64,000 nucleotides of DNA from Lachnospiraceae bacterium NC2004 (GCA_000621905.1 JHXB01000001.1:124001-188000), one strand, 5' to 3'; counted from the stretch's first letter, positions 18,640 to 27,195 are shown. The notes: generated from the letters alone by a model not told the origin. Numbers and translations are program-made.

Positions 18640-19587
18640 TTATCTTGAACAGTTGTAAAGTAAGTCTTCCCAACGTCTGTCAACCTCGGCCTGGAACTCT
18701 TCGATCAAATGCTCGTTGCCCGGCTTGAATAAGTGCTTGAATCTACCCTGCTTAATTAAGAAGTCCTCTATAGGAAGCTTCTTCTTTGGCTCGTAGTTAA
18801 GTATCCACTGACCGTGATCTACCTCAAATAAAGGCCAATAGCAGGTCTCAACACCAAGCTTACATATCTCCATGATATCAGCAGTGTCGTATCTCCATCC
18901 CCTTGGGCATGGTGCCATAACATTGAGGAAAGCAGCACCTTTGGTGTAGATAGCTTTCTCCGCCTTCTTGTGAAGGTCGTTGAAGTTAGAGATAAATGTA
19001 GATTGTCCGACATATGGAATGTCATGAGCTGCAAGGATAGTAGCAAGATCCTTGCGGTTCTGAAGCTTACCGTCGCTCTCTTTGCCGACAGGTGTTGTGG
19101 TTGTGTCTGCGTACATTGGAGTAGCAGAAGAGCGCTGAATACCTGTGTTCATGTATGCTCCGTTGTCGTAACATACATATACCATATCGTGATTACGTTC
19201 CATAGCACCTGATAAAGACTGGAAACCGATATCGTAGGTTCCACCGTCACCACCGAAGGTGATGAACTTATAGTTGTCTTTAACTTTGCCTTTTCTCTTT
19301 AAAATATTGTAGGCGGTCTCAACACCACCCATTGTAGCGCCTGCATTTTCAAATGCATTGTGAATGTAGCTGTCGGTATATGCTGTGTATGGATACATAA
19401 ACGAAGATACCTCAAGACAACCTGTAGCGTTACCGATAACAGCCTGATCGCCCTCGTGAAGAGCACGAAGCACGGCTCTTACTGCGATTGTTCCACCGCA
19501 GCCCGCACACATTCTGTGTCCCGGTGCAAGTCGCTCCGGTTTGTTCATATAATCTTTAAATGTCATTTTATTCTTAGTTTCCGGCAT
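18640..19587 (-). CDS. porB: 2-oxoacid:ferredoxin oxidoreductase, beta (TPP) subunit
   Basis: This is the thiamine-diphosphate subunit of a four-subunit pyruvate (or related 2-oxoacid) ferredoxin oxidoreductase, with 315 residues. CAGCGG near the N-terminus begins the [4Fe-4S] ligand set of beta subunits. The TPP/Mg motif is GDGGTYDIGFQSLSGAMERN followed by CYDNGAYMNTG. GTG at 19596 is in frame, but TAGGAGGTGCACGTA places the ribosome binding site 7 bases from the ATG at 19587, which I chose. It follows porA by 12 bases. Substrate is most likely pyruvate; 2-oxoisovalerate cannot be excluded by eye. Confidence 0.93.
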   Translation of the reverse strand: MPETKNKMTFKDYMNKPERLAPGHRMCAGCGGTIAVRAVLRALHEGDQAVIGNATGCLEVSSFMYPYTAYTDSYIHNAFENAGATMGGVETAYNILKRKGKVKDNYKFITFGGDGGTYDIGFQSLSGAMERNHDMVYVCYDNGAYMNTGIQRSSATPMYADTTTTPVGKESDGKLQNRKDLATILAAHDIPYVGQSTFISNFNDLHKKAEKAIYTKGAAFLNVMAPCPRGWRYDTADIMEICKLGVETCYWPLFEVDHGQWILNYEPKKKLPIEDFLIKQGRFKHLFKPGNEHLIEEFQAEVDRRWEDLLYNCSR

Positions 19588-19599
19588 TACGTGCACCTC

Positions 19600-20784
19600 C
19601 TATCTTGATCTTAAGCCGATATACTTGTATTGCTCCGGCTCTTTGTTATTTTCAACGTAATCTCTAAGTTCTGTAACGATGTCTTTAGCGTTGTCAACTG
19701 TGTAGTCTCTTCCGCCAAGACCGTAAATGTAATTGATAACCTTAGCATCGCTCTTAGCCATGAAAAGTGCGGCTCCAAGTTCAGAAGCAATAGGACCTGA
19801 CTGTCCGCTAAAACTCTCGGCTCTGTCCATGATAGCGATACCTTTGACATTCTTAAGTGCCTCGGTCATCTCCTCAGCAGGGAATGGTCTGAATACTCTG
19901 ATCTTAAGGAGACCAACCTTAACTCCCTGGTCTCTTAATTCATCAATGGCATCCTTAGTAGTTCCGGCTGCAGATCCGATCATGACAAATGCATAATCTG
20001 CGTCATCAAGCCTATATTCCTCAAACAAGCCGTAAGATCTTCCTGACATCTTACCAAATTCAGCACCGACATCCTGAATAACCTTCTTGGCATTGCGCAT
20101 TGCAGTAATCTGTCCCTTCTTGGTCTCCATATAGTAGTTAGATACTGCGTACGGACCTACCGCGATGTTCTCATTGTCATTTAATAGATAATGCTCAGGC
20201 TCGTATTCTCCGACAAATGCTTTAACCTTGTCGTCTTCAATAAGCTCAATATTAGCAAGAGCGTGCGATGTGATGAAACCATCCTGACAAATCATTACAG
20301 GAAGGTGAACGTCCTTATGCTCCGAAATTCTGTAAGCCTGAAGGAAGTTGTCATAAGCTTCCTGGTTGTTCTCTGCATATATCTGAATCCAACCTGAATC
20401 CCTTGCACCCATTGAATCTGAATGGTCACAGTTGATGTTGATTGGTCCTGAAAGTGCTCTGTTAACAAGTGTAAGTACAATTGGAAGTCTGTTAGATGCT
20501 GCAACATATAAAAGTTCCCACATCAATGCCATACCGCATGAAGAAGTTGCTGTAAGTGCTCTTGCACCTGCGGCAGAAGCACCGATTGTTGCAGACATAG
20601 CTGAATGCTCACTCTCAACAGGGATGAACTCTGTGTCAATATCGCCGTTGGCGATGTAACTTGCCACCATCTGTGGAATCTCAGTAGATGGTGTGATAGG
20701 AAATGCAGGCATAACATCAGGATTAACCTGCTTTATAGCGTAGGCAACTGCTTCGTTACCTGATAATCTCTCTCTGATAGCCAT
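19600..20784 (-). CDS. porA: 2-oxoacid:ferredoxin oxidoreductase, alpha subunit
   Basis: This is a 394-residue alpha subunit with the pyrimidine-binding domain of the TPP enzyme. The N-terminus has GNEAVAYAIKQVNPDVMPAF and PITPSTEIPQMV. The conserved Glu region ESEHSAMSATIGASAAGARA and TATSSCGMALM follow. The C-terminal transketolase-like domain contains MDRAESFSGQSGP and the central helices of the family. It works with PorB, PorC and PorD to oxidise pyruvate to acetyl-CoA while reducing ferredoxin. Its ATG overlaps the stop of porD by one base, so translation is coupled. Confidence 0.93.
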   Translation of the reverse strand: MAIRERLSGNEAVAYAIKQVNPDVMPAFPITPSTEIPQMVASYIANGDIDTEFIPVESEHSAMSATIGASAAGARALTATSSCGMALMWELLYVAASNRLPIVLTLVNRALSGPININCDHSDSMGARDSGWIQIYAENNQEAYDNFLQAYRISEHKDVHLPVMICQDGFITSHALANIELIEDDKVKAFVGEYEPEHYLLNDNENIAVGPYAVSNYYMETKKGQITAMRNAKKVIQDVGAEFGKMSGRSYGLFEEYRLDDADYAFVMIGSAAGTTKDAIDELRDQGVKVGLLKIRVFRPFPAEEMTEALKNVKGIAIMDRAESFSGQSGPIASELGAALFMAKSDAKVINYIYGLGGRDYTVDNAKDIVTELRDYVENNKEPEQYKYIGLRSR

Positions 20785-21092
20785 TATTGTCCCTCCCTCA
20801 TAGTTATTGCATTAAAAGGGCACACAGCGGCGCAAATACCGCAACCCTTACAGTGGTCGTAGTCAAAATCTTGTCTCTTTTTGTCAACAACAGGGATTGA
20901 CGAGTCAGGACATACAGGAGTACAAAGCAAACACTGTGTACATTTGTCTGTATCTAATACAGGAGTGTTAGTTCTCCATTCTCCTGTGTTAAATGAAACC
21001 GAGGTTGCAGCCTGATAAATCTGGTTACCTTCGGTAATATCCTGCCAAGGGCTCTTCTCGTTGATATTCTTGTAATCGATAACGTTACTCAT
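20784..21092 (-). CDS. porD: 2-oxoacid:ferredoxin oxidoreductase, delta (2x[4Fe-4S]) subunit
   Basis: This 102-residue ferredoxin-like subunit has two complete CxxCxxCxxxCP-type cluster motifs: CTQCLLCTPVCP (about 51-62) and CKGCGICAAVCP (about 82-93). It passes electrons from the TPP/iron-sulfur core to free ferredoxin. The N-terminal 40 residues are the usual delta-subunit extension. It overlaps the gamma gene upstream by 4 bases and touches porA downstream, so all subunits are made from one tightly packed transcript. Confidence 0.93.
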   Translation of the reverse strand: MSNVIDYKNINEKSPWQDITEGNQIYQAATSVSFNTGEWRTNTPVLDTDKCTQCLLCTPVCPDSSIPVVDKKRQDFDYDHCKGCGICAAVCPFNAITMREGQ

Positions 21093-21664
21093 GCTGTCAC
21101 CTCCGTAAATGCCATCTCTAACGCCTTCATGTTACCATCGATAACTTCTGGCTTCTTGGCGAACTTATGCTGATATGAATCGCGCATCTGGGTCATGAAT
21201 TCATCCTTCTCCATAACCTTGCTTACAGCAACTATTGCTGCGAGCATAGGAGAGTTAGGGAAGTATTTGCCCAATGCTTCCTCGGAAATCTTTCTTGCAT
21301 CTAATGTATACACCTTACCTTCATAACCGTTAAGGTGAGGAATAATCTCTTCCTTAGGTCTGGTGGTGTTAATGACGATTGCACCTTCAGGATTAAGCCC
21401 TGCGGTTACATCGATTGATTCTAACAGAGTCTCGTCAACGACAACGACATAATCAGGGTCGTAAATGTTAGAATGTACGCGAAGCTTCTTGTCACTAATT
21501 CGGTTGTAAGCTGTAATAGGTGCACCCATACGCTCCGGACCGTACTCAGGGAAGCCTTGCACATTCTTGCCGTGCTTAAAGCAGACATCAGCAAGCAAAA
21601 GAGCGGCTGTCTTAGCACCCTGACCGCCTCTTCCGTGCCATCTGATTTCAACAGTATCTTTCAC
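21089..21664 (-). CDS. porC: 2-oxoacid:ferredoxin oxidoreductase, gamma subunit
   Basis: This is a 191-residue gamma subunit with the signature RWHGRGGQGAKTAALLLADV near the N-terminus, followed by GFPEYGPERMGAPITAYNRI. The start is a GTG at 21664: AAGGAG lies 9 bases upstream of it, while the in-frame TTG at 21673 abuts the ribosome binding site. It is the first gene of the porC-porD-porA-porB-XRE run on the minus strand. This four-gene form is typical of archaea and Thermotogae and is less usual than the single-chain enzyme in clostridia. Confidence 0.92.
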   Translation of the reverse strand: MKDTVEIRWHGRGGQGAKTAALLLADVCFKHGKNVQGFPEYGPERMGAPITAYNRISDKKLRVHSNIYDPDYVVVVDETLLESIDVTAGLNPEGAIVINTTRPKEEIIPHLNGYEGKVYTLDARKISEEALGKYFPNSPMLAAIVAVSKVMEKDEFMTQMRDSYQHKFAKKPEVIDGNMKALEMAFTEVTA

Positions 21665-21761
21665 AATTGTCAACTCCTTACTTATATATATGAAAATTTA
21701 CCTACAACATTATAGCACTATGATTATGATTTGAAAAGAAAAAATAGAATTGATTTGATAA

Positions 21762-21790
21762 TTGACTAAATATGCTTTTATTGGTATTAT
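21762..21790 (+). promoter_or_regulatory. promoter of amino-acid ABC operon
   Basis: TTGACT (21762) and TATTAT (21785) with a 17-base spacer lie 34 bases before the binding-protein start. Confidence 0.6.
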
Positions 21791-21823
21791 TAGATGTATT
21801 TTTTCTTTAAGGAGGATTTAACA

Positions 21824-22654
21824 ATGAAGAAATTACTATCAATTATACTGGTTTTGACCATGGTTATGGCACTTGCAGGATGTCAGTCAGGCAAGTCATC
21901 ATCAAGCAGTGCAGGCAATTCTGGATCAGAGTCAGACAAGTCTGTGGATGATCTTAAGGATGTTAAAGACAAGGGCAAGCTCGTTGTTGGTATAACAGAT
22001 TTTGAGCCTATGGACTACAAGGATGCAGACAACAACTGGATTGGTTTTGATGCAGACATGTCGAAAGCATTTGCAGAGGAACTTGGCGTTGATGTTGAGT
22101 TCGTAGAGATAGATTGGGACAACAAAGCTTTAGAGCTTGAGTCAGGAACTATTGACTGTGTATGGAATGGTATGACACTCACTGATGAGGTAATGTCAGC
22201 TATGAGTTGTTCTAACGCATATTGTAACAACGCGCAGATCGTTATTTTGCCTAAAGATAAGGTGAGCGACTATCCGGATATTGATAGTCTTAAGTCTCTT
22301 AACTTTGCAGTAGAGGCAGGTAGTGCCGGAGAGCAGGAGGCAACTAACAACGGATTTACTTTCACTGCTGTTAAGGATCAGGCAAGTGCGCTTATGGAAG
22401 TTGCAGCAGGAACCTCTGATGCCGCTATCATTGATTCTTTGATGGCTGCAGCAATGGTTGGTGACGGTACTAGCTACCCTGACCTTACTTATACATTTGG
22501 ACTTAACTCTGAGGAGTACGGTGTTGGATTCAGAAAGGGTTCTAACCTTGTTAGCGAGTTGAATTCATTCTTCAAGAAGACTTATGATGACGGTACTATG
22601 CAGAAGACTGCAGAGAAGTACGGTGTATCAGCAGCGTTAGCTGAGCAGAAGTAA
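21824..22654 (+). CDS. polar amino-acid ABC transporter, substrate-binding lipoprotein
   Basis: This is a family 3 extracellular solute-binding protein (SBP_bac_3) of 276 residues. The N-terminal lipoprotein signal ends in ALAGC, whose Cys is about residue 20, followed by a Ser/Gly-rich linker. The mature domain shows the family pattern: KGKLVVGITDFEPMDYKD, WIGFDADMSKAFAEELG and EYGVGFRKGSNLV. The start at 21824 is chosen because TTTAAGGAGGATTTAACA precedes it; an in-frame ATG 30 bases upstream would bury the signal peptide. It forms an operon with the permease and ATPase genes. The ligand is likely a polar amino acid such as glutamine, glutamate or cystine; sequence alone does not decide. 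Confidence 0.93.
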   Translation: MKKLLSIILVLTMVMALAGCQSGKSSSSSAGNSGSESDKSVDDLKDVKDKGKLVVGITDFEPMDYKDADNNWIGFDADMSKAFAEELGVDVEFVEIDWDNKALELESGTIDCVWNGMTLTDEVMSAMSCSNAYCNNAQIVILPKDKVSDYPDIDSLKSLNFAVEAGSAGEQEATNNGFTFTAVKDQASALMEVAAGTSDAAIIDSLMAAAMVGDGTSYPDLTYTFGLNSEEYGVGFRKGSNLVSELNSFFKKTYDDGTMQKTAEKYGVSAALAEQK

Positions 22655-22665
22655 AAGGACTTTTA

Positions 22666-23355
22666 ATGATGGACAGATTTATAGAACAGTTCCCGGTTGT
22701 TATCAATGCGCTTAACATCGGATTTTTACAGACATTAAAGCTTTTTTTAGTGACTTTAATCGGTGCGCTTCCTTTGGGATTAATTATTTCTTTTGGAAGC
22801 AAGTCTAAGTTTTTGCCACTCAAGCTTTTGGTTAGGTTTATTATATGGGTTGTAAGAGGTACACCTCTTATGATACAGCTCCTTATAATATACTATTTTC
22901 CGGGACTGGTATTTCATAACAATATTTGGGGAGGTCAGGAGACCGGAAGGTTTATCGCGACCTCGGTTGCTTTTGTAATCAACTATTCCTGCTATTTTTC
23001 TGAGATATTCAGAGGCGGAATTGCAGGAATACCAAGAGGACAGGATGAGGCAGGACTTGTTCTTGGTCTCACGAAGTCGGAGATATTCTTTAAAGTTAAG
23101 CTTTTGCAAATGGTAAAGAGTATTCTTCCTCCTATTTCTAACGAGATACTTACGCTTGTTAAGGATACTTCTCTTGCGAGAATTATTGCTTTGCAGGAGG
23201 TTATCTGGGCAGGTCAGGCGTTTATGAAAGGTTCTCAGGGAATATCCGGAGAGATATGGCCGTTATTCTTTACTGCGGTTTATTATCTCATTTTCAACGG
23301 AATTCTTACGGTATTACTGGGTAAGCTTGAGAAGAAGCTTGAGTATTTCAAATGA
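22666..23355 (+). CDS. polar amino-acid ABC transporter, permease
   Basis: This is a HisM/GlnP-type permease of 229 residues with five or so membrane helices, the first at about 16-40. The [19 protein letters not shown] segment is the usual N-terminal signature. The EAA loop that contacts the ATPase reads [20 protein letters not shown] (about 125-145), with [20 protein letters not shown] following. The two consecutive ATG codons at 22666 and 22669 are both possible starts behind AAAAGGACTTTTA. It lies between the binding protein (11 bases) and the ATPase. Confidence 0.93.
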   Translation: MMDRFIEQFPVVINALNIGFLQTLKLFLVTLIGALPLGLIISFGSKSKFLPLKLLVRFIIWVVRGTPLMIQLLIIYYFPGLVFHNNIWGGQETGRFIATSVAFVINYSCYFSEIFRGGIAGIPRGQDEAGLVLGLTKSEIFFKVKLLQMVKSILPPISNEILTLVKDTSLARIIALQEVIWAGQAFMKGSQGISGEIWPLFFTAVYYLIFNGILTVLLGKLEKKLEYFK

Positions 23356-23366
23356 TGGAGGACAAT

Positions 23367-24149
23367 ATGAGTATTTTAGAGGTATCGCATATCAGTAAGT
23401 CTTTTGATAAGACTGAAGTGCTTAAGGATATTTGTTTTAGCCTTGATAAGAGCAATGTTATGTCGATTATCGGCTCATCCGGAAGCGGTAAGACCACACT
23501 TTTAAGGTGTCTTAATTTCTTAGAGGAGCCTGATAATGGTATCATTAAGGTTAACGGGAACAAGATATATGATGCAGAGGACCAGGAGTTTTTGAGTGAA
23601 GCTGCTAAGCGTAGAAACAGACTTCACTTTGGAATGGTTTTTCAGTCGTTTAATCTTTTTCCACAGTATACTGCTTTAGAGAATGTCACTCTTGCCAAGG
23701 AGCTTCATGCCAAGAGAGAGCCTGATTTTAAGGCGAATAAGAAGGATATTCTTGAGGCTATCAGAGAGGAAGGCAAGGCTTTGCTTACCCAGATGGGACT
23801 TTCTGACAGGTTTGACAATTATCCACATCAATTATCGGGTGGACAGTGCCAGAGAGTTGCGATTGCGAGAGCACTCGCGATGAAGCCTGATATTCTTTGT
23901 TTTGATGAGCCTACTTCTGCACTTGATCCTGAGCTTACGGGTGAGGTTCTTAAGGTTATGAAGGAGCTTGCTGAACAGAAGACGACTATGATCATTGTGA
24001 CGCATGAGATGTCATTTGCAAGGGATGTGTCTGACAGAGTGCTCTTTATGGATGATGGATATATCCTGGAGGATGGAACACCAGATGAGGTGTTTAACAA
24101 TCCTAAAGAAGAGAGAACTGCGCAGTTCCTCGCAAGTTTTAATAGTTAA
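23367..24149 (+). CDS. polar amino-acid ABC transporter, ATP-binding protein
   Basis: This is a GlnQ/HisP-type ATPase of 260 residues. Walker A is [20 protein letters not shown], where the LRCLN run is typical of the polar amino-acid class. The Q-loop is [18 protein letters not shown], the signature [19 protein letters not shown], Walker [20 protein letters not shown], and the switch His is in VTHEM. The start at 23367 follows GGAGGACAAT; an ATG at 23352 overlaps the permease stop but lacks a spaced ribosome binding site. It is the last gene of the operon and is followed by a repeat-type hairpin. Confidence 0.94.
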   Translation: MSILEVSHISKSFDKTEVLKDICFSLDKSNVMSIIGSSGSGKTTLLRCLNFLEEPDNGIIKVNGNKIYDAEDQEFLSEAAKRRNRLHFGMVFQSFNLFPQYTALENVTLAKELHAKREPDFKANKKDILEAIREEGKALLTQMGLSDRFDNYPHQLSGGQCQRVAIARALAMKPDILCFDEPTSALDPELTGEVLKVMKELAEQKTTMIIVTHEMSFARDVSDRVLFMDDGYILEDGTPDEVFNNPKEERTAQFLASFNS

Positions 24150-24192
24150 TATTTTTTAGTTGGTTTTGTTAATTAACATATAAAATTTAATA

Positions 24193-24253
24193 TGTCATTC
24201 TGAGCGAAGCGAAGAATCTTAAACCCTCACTGACGTACGTCAGTGAGGGTTTA
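24193..24253. repeat. dispersed hairpin repeat, copy 1
   Basis: A conserved head (TGTCATTCTGAGCG then AAGCGAAGAATCTT) runs directly into a perfect 34-bp palindrome at 24220-24253 (arms beginning TAAACCCTCACTGAC). Related copies are at 24427, 58278, 63323 (inverted) and 63378. It probably also ends the ABC operon. Confidence 0.85.
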
Positions 24254-24278
24254 TTACGTATTCCAGTGACGATCCCGC

Positions 24279-24407
24279 CAATACAAAGCTACATCGGACA
24301 CGCTCTCGCTTCGTTAAAAACGTAGCGGTACTAAATTCGTGCTGCATTACCTTTGCACTCATTAAGTACCGACGTTTTTAAAGAGTCCGATTTAAGCTTT
24401 TGTATTG
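24279..24407. repeat. 129-bp imperfect inverted repeat element
   Basis: The ends CAATACAAA and TTTGTATTG pair, as do the inner blocks AGCT, ATCGGAC/GTCCGAT, TTAAAAACG/CGTTTTTAA and CGGTACT/AGTACCG, so the whole can fold into one long hairpin. The left half, with GTGACGATCCCGCCA before it, recurs at 27978. No reading frame is seen. It resembles a MITE or large repetitive extragenic element. Confidence 0.7.
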
Positions 24408-24426
24408 ACGTGCTCTGTAAACCTTC

Positions 24427-24487
24427 TGTCATTCTGAGCGAAGCGAAGAATCTTAAACCCACATTGGCGTATGCCGATGTGGGTTTA
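24427..24487. repeat. dispersed hairpin repeat, copy 2
   Basis: It has the same head as copy 1, but the hairpin at 24454-24487 has a different stem (TAAACCCACAT / ATGTGGGTTTA) around GGCGTATGCC. The head is conserved while the stem varies. Confidence 0.85.
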
Positions 24488-24526
24488 TTATACCCCAAAA
24501 GTTCGAAACTACGTTGAGCGAAAACG

Positions 24527-24636
24527 CTGTTATACTACGTCTAACAGTAGATATGTATACCTTGACAGGTATACATATCTACTGTTATACTACGTCTAAC
24601 AGTAGATATGTATACCTTGACAGGTATACATATCTA
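24527..24636. repeat. 55-bp tandem repeat with nested palindromes
   Basis: Two 55-bp units (24527-24581 and 24582-24636) are essentially identical. Each contains a perfect 14-bp inverted repeat, AGATATGTATACCT / AGGTATACATATCT, around TGAC. Across the junction, 24542-24562 pairs perfectly with 24567-24587, a 21-bp stem. CTGTTA/TAACAG adds a second dyad. It lies about 110 bases before the Ig/LRR protein gene, so it could be a recombination site, operator cluster or RNA structure. Confidence 0.8.
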
Positions 24637-24659
24637 TAAACAATTTAATCACACTTATA

Positions 24660-24722
24660 TACCCCGGGTATCCATTCGCCGATATAGAACAACGTTGAAG
24701 GATGGATATTTAGGGGTGTGTT
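24660..24722 (+). promoter_or_regulatory. hairpin-forming leader before the Ig/LRR gene
   Basis: CCCC…ATCCATTC (about 24662-24679) can pair with GGATGGATATTTAGGGG (about 24700-24716), leaving only a short gap to the AGGAGG at 24731. It may be a structured 5' leader. It matches no riboswitch class I know. Confidence 0.3.
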
Positions 24723-24743
24723 TTATTATCAGGAGGTTATCAC

Positions 24744-27023
24744 ATGAACGGATTAAAAAGACTAGTTGCGTTTACACTATGCATAATGCTGTGTTTTGGA
24801 GCGTGTTCGCCTAACGCAACTTCTTATGCTGCAGCTAAAACTAAGATTAGCAACACTAAGATTACTCTTACTGTTGGTCAGACTAAGAAACTTAAAATGA
24901 CCGGAACCAAGAAAAAGGTTACTTGGTCAAGTGATAAGAAGAAGGTTGCGTCTGTAAGCAAGAAAGGATTGGTTACAGCTAAGAAGAAAGGTAAAGCAAC
25001 TGTAACCGCTAAGGTCGGAAAGAAGAAATATAAGTGTAAGGTAACGGTTATTGCAAAGTCAACACAAACTGATGTTACGACAGAGCACGAGCAGATTGTT
25101 GAATACTCATATAATGATAACGTTATTGTTAATGAAACTAAGAATATGACTGATTATGAGCTTAAATCAGCAGAGGTTGGTAATGATGTTACTACCTATT
25201 CGGTATCAATTGCTAAAAATGATATTACCGGAGACCTAAAAGAGGGACAGATTGTAGTTCTTCCCGGAAATGAAAGCTCAGATTATACTGAAATTCCTAT
25301 TAAGATTTCGTCAGTTACTGATAAGGGTAATGGGGATATGGAGATTAACGGTACATTGCCTAAGCTTGAGGAAGTGATGTCAGATGTTAAACTTGATTAT
25401 GACACGCAGACAGAGATGAGCCAGTTTGTATATGATAGTGATATCATAGAAGAGGTTCCTAACGGGGATTTATCGATAAGTAAAAAGGTCACAAAGAATG
25501 AAACATTTTCTGTTGGTGAAGATAAAAAATATGATATTGCTAAGAAATTTGCCGATGAACATGGCAAATTGTCAGGAAGTCTTACGATTAAAGCGCCAGA
25601 GATTCACGTAGATGTGGATATGGACTTTAATTTAATTGGGAAGGATAAGGTTAGGAAGGCTAACGTAAGTATATCGGAGTGCGTGGTAGCTAATCTTTCT
25701 GCAGAGTATAATACTGAGTTTGAAAAGTGCATTGGACATTTTGAACTGCAGATTGGAAGTACCCCATTTAAGATAACTGTTCCATTAAGTATTAAAGCTG
25801 AGATAGAAGGAAAGGCGGAATTAAACTGCGATATTAAAGCAGAAGCTGGTTTTACATATAAAGGGGTAGGTACTCCAAAGTTTTATAAGAATGTGACTAA
25901 ACCAAGTCTTGATAAATCTAAACTTGAAGTTAAAGCCAAGCTTCTTATTAATCCTAAAGCTATTATTTCGTTGTTTGGAAAGTATGATGATGTTGAAGAA
26001 AAGTTAGAGTGGGGTATACCGCTAGTTATTGTTGGGGTAGAAGTTGGACCGGGAGTAACTGCAACGATTTATTATACCAGACCGACAAAATGTGCAGATG
26101 TATCAATATATCCATATTTAAGAGTGTATATTGATGTGAATGAGAAAAATAGTGTATTGGGATTTTTGCTTAATGAATTAGGATTAGACCCTTCAGCCAC
26201 ATTGCTTGATGAGGGCAATGATTTTGGCATTAACATGCATTTTGAAAATGGAATTAAGGTCGATAATTGTACATATAATGAGGATGAAGAAACTACTGAA
26301 GAAGACTCTTCTGAAGCAACAACAACCGAAGACGATAAGCAGCCAAAAACTGCGGATGATATAAAGATAACCGGAACAGAAGGTAAGAACGCGAAGGATG
26401 TAGCTGTAATATCAGCTATAATTAAGGATCAGGTCTCAAAGGGCGCAGAGGTTAGTACAGATTTAGATGATTATCATGAGTACCAATGGGATGAAAACAA
26501 TCGCTTGTGGCAAATAGACTGGCCTAATCATTTTTTGAAAGGAAGCATATCTTTTGCTGGATTAGATGCTCTGGCATATTTAGATGTCACTTCTAGTCAG
26601 TTAACTAGTTTAGATGTAAGTAAAAATAAGGCACTGATATGGTTAGGTTGTGGATATAATGAGCTGACCAGTCTGGATGTAAGCAAGAATACAGCGCTTG
26701 AAGTACTGGGCTGTGGCGGTAATCAACTAACGAGTCTTGATGTAAGCAAGAATACAATATTAAAGTATTTAAGTTGTGAAAGCAATCAACTAGCGAGTCT
26801 AGATGTAAGCCAAAATACAGTGTTGGAGCATTTGAACTGTGGCGGTAATCAACTAATGAGTCTAGATGTAAGCAAGAATACAGCGCTTGAAATATTATAC
26901 TGTGGCGGTAATCAATTAACGAGCATAGATGTAAGTAACAATTCAGCGTTGAAGGAGTTGTGGTATGATTATGATGAAGATGATTTCACTGTCATTGGAT
27001 GTAGGGATGATGTAATGCGATGA
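24744..27023 (+). CDS. secreted Ig-like (BIG_2) and leucine-rich-repeat protein
   Basis: This 759-residue protein has an N-terminal signal peptide (basic MNGLKR, hydrophobic core to about residue 30, CSPN inside). Residues about 33-107 form a Lys-rich BIG_2 Ig-like domain (KITLTVGQTKKLKMTG; VTWSSDKKKVASVSKKG). A large beta-rich region (110-520) and an acidic Thr/Glu linker follow. The C-terminus has five to six 21-residue repeats of the pattern LTSLDVSKNxALxxLxC (about residues 620-745). There is no LPXTG or other anchor; the frame ends soon after the last repeat. AGGAGGTTATCAC precedes the start. It is probably a surface or secreted binding protein. The repeats and absent anchor suggest the C-terminus may have been lost. 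Confidence 0.85.
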   Translation: MNGLKRLVAFTLCIMLCFGACSPNATSYAAAKTKISNTKITLTVGQTKKLKMTGTKKKVTWSSDKKKVASVSKKGLVTAKKKGKATVTAKVGKKKYKCKVTVIAKSTQTDVTTEHEQIVEYSYNDNVIVNETKNMTDYELKSAEVGNDVTTYSVSIAKNDITGDLKEGQIVVLPGNESSDYTEIPIKISSVTDKGNGDMEINGTLPKLEEVMSDVKLDYDTQTEMSQFVYDSDIIEEVPNGDLSISKKVTKNETFSVGEDKKYDIAKKFADEHGKLSGSLTIKAPEIHVDVDMDFNLIGKDKVRKANVSISECVVANLSAEYNTEFEKCIGHFELQIGSTPFKITVPLSIKAEIEGKAELNCDIKAEAGFTYKGVGTPKFYKNVTKPSLDKSKLEVKAKLLINPKAIISLFGKYDDVEEKLEWGIPLVIVGVEVGPGVTATIYYTRPTKCADVSIYPYLRVYIDVNEKNSVLGFLLNELGLDPSATLLDEGNDFGINMHFENGIKVDNCTYNEDEETTEEDSSEATTTEDDKQPKTADDIKITGTEGKNAKDVAVISAIIKDQVSKGAEVSTDLDDYHEYQWDENNRLWQIDWPNHFLKGSISFAGLDALAYLDVTSSQLTSLDVSKNKALIWLGCGYNELTSLDVSKNTALEVLGCGGNQLTSLDVSKNTILKYLSCESNQLASLDVSQNTVLEHLNCGGNQLMSLDVSKNTALEILYCGGNQLTSIDVSNNSALKELWYDYDEDDFTVIGCRDDVMR
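26601..26960 (+). repeat. 63-bp coding tandem repeats (LRR units)
   Basis: Units begin at 26601, 26664, 26727, 26790, 26853 and 26916, each encoding a 21-residue leucine-rich repeat starting L-(T/A/M)-S. DNA identity between units is high, so copy number can vary by recombination. Confidence 0.85.
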
Positions 27024-27185
27024 GCTTTATGTAGGATACCTACCTAAAAATGCTGGTGAATCTGTGGTGGATAGGAAATTGTTGCAAACACTAGAGAAGT
27101 TTACAACTGGAATTGAGAGGCAAAGTTGAGAAGTGTAGACCTCAAAGAACTGTTTATTGATATGCTTTCTAGCAGATTGAACTGA
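27019..27185 (+). pseudogene. broken C-terminal gene fragment
   Basis: Directly behind the LRR gene, one frame reads DELYVGYLPKNAGESVVDRK and continues for 16 residues to a stop at 27127. A neighbouring frame then carries on as RSVDLKELFIDMLSSRLN to a stop at 27183. The two pieces look like one coding segment split by a frameshift, without a start codon. The family is not recognised. It suggests a deleted gene next to the LRR gene's 3' end. Confidence 0.35.
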
Positions 27186-27195
27186 ATAAATAAAC

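Noticed and set aside
24527-24636. CRISPR array
   Set aside because: The two 55-bp units are adjacent and identical with no unique spacers, and no cas genes are near.
24660-24722. Cyclic di-GMP riboswitch before the surface-protein gene
   Set aside because: A hairpin is possible, but none of the conserved GEMM-I or GEMM-II blocks is present.
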